Assembly (NCBI GenBank): GCA_030680795.1 | Contig: JAUXUL010000011.1 | Location: 1-64,000, forward strand | Direction of reading: 5' to 3' | Origin: Anaerolineales bacterium | GTDB taxonomy: Bacteria; Chloroflexota; Anaerolineae; Anaerolineales; Villigracilaceae | Length of the DNA stretch: 64,000 nucleotides | Made by a program: the position numbers and the translations under genes | The notes under the pieces: model-generated | What the model saw: the letters and a program-made list of their open reading frames with translations, nothing else | Databases searched by the model: none | What the model was told of the DNA's origin: nothing | Part shown: piece by piece, positions 57,595 through 64,000 of the stretch | Position numbering within the stretch: the stretch's first letter is position 1 | Layout of the letters: each line of letters begins with the position of its first letter

Positions 57595-58845
57595 TTAATT
57601 CGCTTCAACATATTGGGACAGATGTTTAAAACTATCCGCCAGGGCTTTTTCCCATGAAGCGACATGGTGATACAACTCAACGGATGCATATCCCGAAAAG
57701 CCGTTTTCGTTTAAAGCTTTGAAACTTGCCTCAAAATCAAGGCTCCCTTCCCCTGGAATTTCGTGATAATGTACGATACCTGTAAGAGTATTAGCCACCA
57801 TCTTATCCATTAATATTTTGCCGTCTGAATTTTTGGTTCCTCTTAAATAACCAATTATCGGTTTTGCTCTTTCTAAAACATCAAAGCTTAACCCTGGAAC
57901 TGAAATTAAATAAGTGAAAATTTCATTGTCGAATTTGGTTGAGCCGGCGAATAAGCTATTGTAATCAACGTAAACCACCGTCTCTTTAATGTTTGCCCTG
58001 TCCGCTACTTGTTCGATCCTTTTCTTTTGTTCCTTGGCGGGTTGATCGTCATAAAAATAAATTGGGTTTTTCCTGTCAAGCAATAGAAAATCGGCGGTTT
58101 CAGGGAAATAGATCAAATACGCCGCAAAGTCCAAATCGATCTCCATGTTTTCCGACATCTTGATAATTTTTAAGTTATAGCCCTCCTGGGCGTCGGAAAC
58201 GTGCAAATATCGCGCGTGGGGAGCGGCTTTTGCCAGAGCGGAAATGTAGTCTTTTTCAGAGCAATAGTTGTGACACAAATCCAAATGCAATTTAAAGTTG
58301 GGTGAATTGACTTCGTTGACCAGATCAATGCCCTGATCCAGGGTCTCAATAAACATTCCCGGTTCCGGCTCGATCAATAGGGTAATATCCTCTCCGTCCC
58401 TGATTTCCCGCAGGCACTGGTGGATGCTGTCTATCAGCAATTCTTTTGGATTTACCGAAGGATTGATAACATGCTCGTCTCTTATAAAACCACTGCCAAA
58501 TGTAACGAGCGGAACGCCCAGTTTTCTGGCGACTTCAATTCCCCTCTTAACCAGATTGATACGGCGCTTTCTGCCAGCCAAATCAATACACATCAAGGAA
58601 GGCTCATGTGGTCTGGAAGGCATGAAAAAATGCGAGGCGGTCGCAACGCAGGCAGGTTTTACTCTTGTTGTTTCAAATCGTTTTTTTATCTTTGCAATGT
58701 ATTCGTCGGTTATTTCAAATGGATTAAACTGGTCGCGATGAAAGGAGAGTTCAATTCCCGGATACCCTGCTTTATCGACAACATCAATTGCATCAAGAAA
58801 TTCTAAATTTGTTAACCCGAAAGTGCTATAACTTAACTTTATCAC
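57595..58845 (-). CDS. Sugar phosphate isomerase/epimerase-like TIM barrel protein
   Basis: MIKLSYSTFGLTNLEFLDAIDVVDKAGYPGIELSFHRDQF...ITLLIEPEPGMFIETLDQGIDLVNEVNSPNFKLHLDLCHNYCSE...ARYLHVSDAQEG. Confidence 0.85.
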   Translation of the reverse strand: MIKLSYSTFGLTNLEFLDAIDVVDKAGYPGIELSFHRDQFNPFEITDEYIAKIKKRFETTRVKPACVATASHFFMPSRPHEPSLMCIDLAGRKRRINLVKRGIEVARKLGVPLVTFGSGFIRDEHVINPSVNPKELLIDSIHQCLREIRDGEDITLLIEPEPGMFIETLDQGIDLVNEVNSPNFKLHLDLCHNYCSEKDYISALAKAAPHARYLHVSDAQEGYNLKIIKMSENMEIDLDFAAYLIYFPETADFLLLDRKNPIYFYDDQPAKEQKKRIEQVADRANIKETVVYVDYNSLFAGSTKFDNEIFTYLISVPGLSFDVLERAKPIIGYLRGTKNSDGKILMDKMVANTLTGIVHYHEIPGEGSLDFEASFKALNENGFSGYASVELYHHVASWEKALADSFKHLSQYVEAN

Positions 58846-58995
58846 TGGCTCTGCTCCAAAATTATATATATACAGCCATCTATTCTAGCCACTTGATAGA
58901 TTTGGGTCAAGGGGGATTCCAGCCACCAGTTGATTCACGCTGCTGCATGGAACCTGGACCTTGATATTTGGAACTCGACACCTGACACCTGGCAC

Positions 58996-61089
58996 TTAAT
59001 CACCTGACACTTGGGTAATGACCTTCTGAAACGCCCGCAGCAAAGTCCCGCGTTGCTCGAAGCCAGTCTCACTTAGATCTGCGATTGCCAAAAATATTTT
59101 TTCGCGGCATCGGCTGAGCAATCCGCCCGCCAGACGCGCAAGCGATTTTGTTTCCGCGTTGACTTCATCTGTGTCCATCCACATGCGGCCAGCCTCCCAA
59201 TGACGGGATAACACATAAGGCTGTGTGAGCGGTTGCGAGAGGCGTTGTACCCATCCGTTTGAACCGGGGTCGAGCCAGAATTGAATTTTCACAGATCGGT
59301 TCATCATTAAGAAGGTATGCGCAGGCGCAATCAGAATTGCATCTTTATCTTCGTTTCGCCATGATTCCAAATATTGAGCGGCGATCACACCTTCTTCAAG
59401 CATGGCAAAGTATTCGCGTCCGAGGTCGAAGGAGGGGCTGTCCATGTTTACATACGAAGGTTCCATTGCATTGCGAAACTTCTTCATGGATTCGATCAAA
59501 CTCGCCGCCACACGCACTGCGTCCAAATTCAAATGGAAGCCGTAATCAGGCTGCGAGATCACTTCACCGAATAATTTCCGCAGGAAGAAATCCACAGGCA
59601 GGGGATTGTTTGAACGATACTCTTCCAGCCAGTTTCGTAAATTGGTATAGCGCGAGCCGAGAGAATAGGTAATGCGCTCCTGTGTTTCTGATTTTATTTC
59701 GTCGAAGGTGGATAGCCGAAAATCTTTTGACTGATAAACAATTTCAGTTAAGAGTTGTGCGCGGATTAAATCCGTGTTCAAAGCGAACATGAGCGCGTGA
59801 GACACGTCAAATTTTGTGGGGCGGATATTCCAATGCGGATGCGCCAGCGCAGAAAGTGTAAGTAATGTTTTGCTCGCGGTTTCATCACGCAATGAACGTG
59901 ACGGGCGGTGCGTGCGCCAGGGAATTTTTGCTTCCTCCAGGCGGTTTGTAATTGAAAAACGTAATGCGTCTGAAAGATACGGCGCCAGGATGACGATCTC
60001 TGAAGGTGAAATACCATCCTCTTCAACCAATGACTTAACCCTGCTTGTGATCTCATCCAGCATTTCAGGGTAATAATGTGAAAGGATGAATTCCAGGGTA
60101 TGGTTTGTATCCATAGCTGGAAAGGATTCAGCTCTTATCGCAGAGACAAGCGAGTTGGATAATTGGACGACATTTTCTGATGAGACGAATGATTCGTTGA
60201 ACTCGATGACTTGACCACACCCTTCGCTCAATGCCGCGCCTGTAACTGCATCGCCTCCGAGGAAACTTCGATACCCCGCATTATTGTCGTAGATCAATAG
60301 GGCCGAGTCAAAATCTGCGAGCCATTCCCCGATCATGTCATGTGCGCGAGGGATGTCTTCCTCCACGTTGTCATAAATGAGGTGATGATATGTATTCAAA
60401 AGATACGCGCGGACTTGCTCCTGCGGCCACAAAATATCGGTAAAGATTTCGAGCTGAAGAGAGAAATCCAGCAGGTTATGATTCAGGCAGTATTCACGGA
60501 AGAGGGTTGCGCATTCCTGAGTGTCCGCGTAGATGCGCCGTTGGGCTGGGTCGCCAAACCAGGCTGAGTCCAGCCGCGAGCCGATCTCTGTATATGGAAA
60601 GCCAACCACTGCGGCTTTGTTTAAATTGTCCAGGATCTGGGAATACAGGCGGTTGCGATTGATGGTCAGGGATTGAAAGTATCCCTTTTCTTCGAGTAAG
60701 GGGCGCACAAGATAAGCCATGTAATATTGCGCGGTTTCAAGTGTGAGAAATAGCGGGGGCAGTTCTGGAATTTTGAATCCAGCCGCTTCTGCCGCGATGG
60801 GCCAGAACAAGTCACACATGCGTTTGGCAAGACCGCCAATCGTGGCGGATGTCACCTCTCCGCCAGCGTGTCGCTCGGGGCTGTAAAGCAGATCCAGATA
60901 TGGCTCTTGTAGAGTCCTCTGGGGCGTGAGCATGAGAATGGAATTGGCTGGGACGCCCTGTGCGAGCAAGTATCGCATGCGCTCAACGCCTGCCGTAGTT
61001 TTCCCCGTCCCGGCCGCGCCCGAGACGAAGAGTTTAAGGTCAAGGGGAGATTCAATGATCTGACGCTGAAGCAGGTTGAGGGTAGGCAT
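58996..61089 (-). CDS. UvrD-like helicase with degenerate motif II
   Basis: LKLFVSGAAGTGKTTAGVERMRYLLAQGVPANSILMLTPQRTL Walker A; YHHLIYDNVEEDIPRAHDMIGEW at motif II position. Confidence 0.75.
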   Translation of the reverse strand: MPTLNLLQRQIIESPLDLKLFVSGAAGTGKTTAGVERMRYLLAQGVPANSILMLTPQRTLQEPYLDLLYSPERHAGGEVTSATIGGLAKRMCDLFWPIAAEAAGFKIPELPPLFLTLETAQYYMAYLVRPLLEEKGYFQSLTINRNRLYSQILDNLNKAAVVGFPYTEIGSRLDSAWFGDPAQRRIYADTQECATLFREYCLNHNLLDFSLQLEIFTDILWPQEQVRAYLLNTYHHLIYDNVEEDIPRAHDMIGEWLADFDSALLIYDNNAGYRSFLGGDAVTGAALSEGCGQVIEFNESFVSSENVVQLSNSLVSAIRAESFPAMDTNHTLEFILSHYYPEMLDEITSRVKSLVEEDGISPSEIVILAPYLSDALRFSITNRLEEAKIPWRTHRPSRSLRDETASKTLLTLSALAHPHWNIRPTKFDVSHALMFALNTDLIRAQLLTEIVYQSKDFRLSTFDEIKSETQERITYSLGSRYTNLRNWLEEYRSNNPLPVDFFLRKLFGEVISQPDYGFHLNLDAVRVAASLIESMKKFRNAMEPSYVNMDSPSFDLGREYFAMLEEGVIAAQYLESWRNEDKDAILIAPAHTFLMMNRSVKIQFWLDPGSNGWVQRLSQPLTQPYVLSRHWEAGRMWMDTDEVNAETKSLARLAGGLLSRCREKIFLAIADLSETGFEQRGTLLRAFQKVITQVSGD

Positions 61090-61197
61090 GAAGCGAGGGT
61101 ACAGGATGGAGATTGATTTGTCAATAAGAAGACCACTGACTAGACCGAGAACGATCCTTTGTCAATTGGCAGTGGTCAATTGACTATCGTCAAAACT

Positions 61198-61869
61198 TTA
61201 ATTCAAATACTTTGCGAAGAATTTTTTCGCGCGTTCCCATGCATCCTTCGATGCCTCGGGTATGTAAACCTGCGGGTCGCTGTTGCGGAAGAAGGCGTGA
61301 CCTGAATTTGGATACATAATGATCTCATGTTCCACACCGACCTCATCCAGAAGTGTATCGAATTCTTTCACAGTTCCAGAGGGAATGGAAACATCTGCAT
61401 CGCCGAAAAAACCAAGCACGGGCGCTTTTAGATTTGCGCGCAATTGATCGAAGACGGTCTGCATCCCGCCGCCATAGAAAGTGCAAACCGCATCAAGGGG
61501 ACGCGTTGTACTTAATAGAAGCGACATGCGCCCGCCGAAACAAAATCCCACACTGCCGATCCTGCCGTTGCAATCGGGGTGAAATTTCAATGCATCAAAA
61601 AGCGATTCCAAATCTTTGTGTGCGTCGGGACCATACTTCTGCACAAGTTTCGCGGCAGTATCGCCATCGCCGGGTTGGGCAAGTTCACCATGATAAAGGT
61701 CGGGCGCGAAGGCGAGGTAACCTTCCTTTGCAAAACGGTCTGCAATGGATTTGGTCTGTTCATCCAAGCCCCACCACTCCTGAATGACGATCACTGCGGG
61801 CCACGGAGTTTTGCTTTTTGGTTTTGCGAGATGACCTTGCACGGAACCGAGTTGAATGAGTCCGTTCAT
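61198..61869 (-). CDS. Dienelactone hydrolase family protein
   Basis: PWPAVIVIQEWWGLDEQTKSIADRFAKEGYLAFAPDLYHGELA...IGSVGFCFGGRMSLLL...YPNSGHAFF. Confidence 0.93.
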   Translation of the reverse strand: MNGLIQLGSVQGHLAKPKSKTPWPAVIVIQEWWGLDEQTKSIADRFAKEGYLAFAPDLYHGELAQPGDGDTAAKLVQKYGPDAHKDLESLFDALKFHPDCNGRIGSVGFCFGGRMSLLLSTTRPLDAVCTFYGGGMQTVFDQLRANLKAPVLGFFGDADVSIPSGTVKEFDTLLDEVGVEHEIIMYPNSGHAFFRNSDPQVYIPEASKDAWERAKKFFAKYLN

Positions 61870-62093
61870 TAGATATTCTCCTTGTTTTGGATAATGATAA
61901 TTCAGGATACAGTGGAAGAACAGCTTTGTCAACAAGGGCAAAATTCTCAATTTGAAAACCGAACATCCACAGATTAGACAGATTTAACAGATTTTCACAC
62001 GCTTTCTGCATAATTTGCCTGTACCGTGCTCAGGCGTGCGTGCGAAATCTGTGGATGATAAAACCATATTGGGAATTTTCCGTGCGAGAATCG

Positions 62094-62123
62094 TTGACAG
62101 GTGCGCCCACTCGCATGTATAAT
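62094..62123 (+). promoter_or_regulatory. Consensus sigma-70 promoter of rplU-rpmA-rpmE
   Basis: ttgaca (62094-62099), 18-nt spacer, tataat (62118-62123). Confidence 0.75.
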
Positions 62124-62278
62124 ATCAGCCGCTTCAGCCCCGGAGGTTAGAACCGGGGCAGTTGTCTGTAAATAACCCAGCTTCCCCACAGTTCGGCGTA
62201 GACCTGCCCTGAGTTCATTGAATGGGTGTAAGGATCCGCGGAACGCGCGGCGAAGTGAATGACTGGAGATCATAAATA

Positions 62279-62854
62279 ATGAGAACTGCTATTGTTGAAA
62301 GTGGCGGCAAGCAATACCGCGCCGTCGAAGGCTCCACCATTGATGTGGATCGCCTTGCCCATGAAGTAGGCAAAAAGTTTGACTTTGAACGCGTCCTGCT
62401 GATGGTTGACGAAGACGTGGTCATGGTTGGGACTCCCACCGTGGGTGAGATCAAGGTTTCTGCCACAGTTGTGGAACATGTCAAAGGCCCCAAGGTTACC
62501 TCTTTCAAATATCGCCCCAAGAAGCGCATCCGTGTAAAGGGTGGGCATCGTCATCAATATACCCGTTTGATGATCGATTTCATTGGCAAGCCCGGTGAAG
62601 TACGCAAGGTTGCCAAGAAAGAGACCGCAGCCAAGGTTGAAATAGACGAAGTGACCGAGGTGAAGGAAAAAGCCAGGGTCGAGAAGCAGGCCAAAGCGCC
62701 GAAAGAAGCGGCGAAGAAATCCGAAAAAGCGACCGTGAAGAAGTCTGAAAAAGCGACCGTGAAGAAATCCGAAAAAGGGCCCGCGAAGAAGACTGCGGTA
62801 ACAAAAAAACCGACTTCCAAGTCGTCTACAGCCAAGAAGACTGAAAAGAAGTAG
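62279..62854 (+). CDS. rplU: 50S ribosomal protein L21 with long Lys-rich C-terminal extension
   Basis: MRTAIVESGGKQYRAVEGSTIDVDRLAHEVG...RPKKRIRVKGGHRHQYTRLMI; tail (KKSEKATV)n. Confidence 0.95.
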   Translation: MRTAIVESGGKQYRAVEGSTIDVDRLAHEVGKKFDFERVLLMVDEDVVMVGTPTVGEIKVSATVVEHVKGPKVTSFKYRPKKRIRVKGGHRHQYTRLMIDFIGKPGEVRKVAKKETAAKVEIDEVTEVKEKARVEKQAKAPKEAAKKSEKATVKKSEKATVKKSEKGPAKKTAVTKKPTSKSSTAKKTEKK

Positions 62855-62866
62855 AGTGAGGTAGAA

Positions 62867-63127
62867 ATGGCACATAAAACAGGCGGCGGATCAACCCGCA
62901 ACGGCCGTGACAGTAACTCCCAACGCCTGGGTGTAAAGCGTTACGCCGGCCAATTTGTCCTTTCTGGCAATATTCTTGTGCGCCAACGCGGCACCAGGAT
63001 CAAGCCAGGTATTAATGTATTGGTTGGAAAAGATGATACCTTGTTCGCGATTGCGGACGGGATCGTGATGTTCGATGTTGTGCATGGCCGCAAGCGTGTC
63101 AATATCGTCCCCGCTAAGGTTGAATAA
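62867..63127 (+). CDS. rpmA: 50S ribosomal protein L27
   Basis: [48 protein letters not shown]. Confidence 0.97.
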   Translation: MAHKTGGGSTRNGRDSNSQRLGVKRYAGQFVLSGNILVRQRGTRIKPGINVLVGKDDTLFAIADGIVMFDVVHGRKRVNIVPAKVE

Positions 63128-63128
63128 G

Positions 63129-63635
63129 ATGAAAGCAGAAATCCATCCTACAGTTTATGAAGCGAACGTGTCCTGCGCTTCGTGTGGTAAAGCGTGGGTG
63201 ACCACTTCCACCAAAAAAGAATTGCGCATTGACGTGTGTTCGAATTGTCACCCCTTCTTTACCGGTGAGTCTTCAAGGCTTCTTGATGTTGAAGGTCAGG
63301 TGGACCGCTTCTACAAGAAACTTTCTGCCCGCCAGACCTATGTGGAACAGCAAAAATCCAAGGAAGAGTCTTTGACTTCCCCTGATCGCTCGATTGACGA
63401 TCTTGGCCTCGCACCTCGTGCAGTGGATGCGCTCAAGAAAGCCGGCCTTTTGACCATTGGTCAGATCATTGCAAAACTTGGCGAAGGCGATGCCTCGCTT
63501 TTGGAGATCGCTGGCTTTGGTCAGTCTTCATTGACTGCAGCCAAGAAGAAACTGCGCTCGCTGGGATTTGAAATTCCAGAAGTACTCAAGTCTTCCAAGG
63601 TCAAAAAAGCCGCTGAATCCGAAGCAGGTGAGTAG
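63129..63635 (+). CDS. rpmE: 50S ribosomal protein L31 fused to an RNAP alpha-CTD-like HhH domain
   Basis: [46 protein letters not shown]... then [64 protein letters not shown]. Confidence 0.9.
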   Translation: MKAEIHPTVYEANVSCASCGKAWVTTSTKKELRIDVCSNCHPFFTGESSRLLDVEGQVDRFYKKLSARQTYVEQQKSKEESLTSPDRSIDDLGLAPRAVDALKKAGLLTIGQIIAKLGEGDASLLEIAGFGQSSLTAAKKKLRSLGFEIPEVLKSSKVKKAAESEAGE

Positions 63636-63840
63636 GTTTTTCCCCCTACGGGGGACTTTGTCAGAGATAGGTTTCTCAGGTAAACTAGACAGGCAGATGC
63701 ACAAAGCGTCTGCCTGTTTTCATAATTCAGCTATCCCGAATCCCCGGCCCTTCCCCCGAAGGGGATTAGGGTAGGGCCGTAACATTAGATTATGAGCAAA
63801 ATCACCAATACCCTTTCTGAATGAAAGGGGGAGAGGTTTT

Positions 63841-64000
63841 ATGAAGCATACCCATGGTTTAATTGAGGTTATCTGTGGTTCAATGTTCAGCGGCAAGACG
63901 GATGAACTGATCCGCAGGCTTGTAAGAGCAACAATCGCGAGGCAAAAAGTACAGGTGTTCAAGCCTGCTATTGACGTGCGTTACACAATTGAAAAAGTGG
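63841..64000 (+). CDS. tdk: Thymidine kinase (partial, runs off right edge)
   Basis: [54 protein letters not shown]-loop GSMFSGKT. Confidence 0.92.
   Translation, partial: MKHTHGLIEVICGSMFSGKTDELIRRLVRATIARQKVQVFKPAIDVRYTIEKV

Noticed and set aside
1-64000. tRNA or rRNA genes
   Set aside because: No convincing cloverleaf with a GGTTCRANYCC T-arm, or rRNA sequence, was recognised by eye.

Overview
The window looks like a chromosomal segment of a Chloroflexota (Anaerolineae-like) bacterium; this is inferred from gene content and not verified by search. The housekeeping backbone includes ruvC, yebC, obg, argS, rpsT, uvrA, an ECF sigma factor with degV, glnA, asnS, aspS-dapB-gatC-gatA-gatB, rplU-rpmA-rpmE and the start of tdk. 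Several accessory zones interrupt it. (1) A SIR2-TPR gene (8.1-9.8 kb) lies between 34-bp direct repeats and beside a decayed DDE transposase/integrase remnant. (2) A small cassette (retropepsin-like protease plus a small hypothetical, 38.1-38.8 kb) is flanked by an 84-bp duplication of the gatB 3' end. (3) An island at 45.2-50 kb of toxin-antitoxin, immunity and other small orphan genes is punctuated by about 10 same-orientation copies of a terminator-like palindrome. (4) A UvrD-type helicase is ATGA-coupled to a PIN-like gene, and the helicase appears to carry two in-frame repeat insertions. (5) The most interesting locus is a compact five-gene operon (54.3-58.8 kb) of TIM-barrel isomerase, LuxS-like protein, sugar-phosphate-cyclase-like (DHQS/EEVS family) protein, UbiG-like methyltransferase and UbiA prenyltransferase. 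It suggests an undescribed route to a prenylated, methylated cyclitol or quinol-like lipid. A probable 6S RNA (about 35.17-35.34 kb), an unassigned multi-helix RNA candidate (34.72-34.85 kb) and several dispersed palindromic repeat families are also present. All family calls come from reading the translations; no database search was run.
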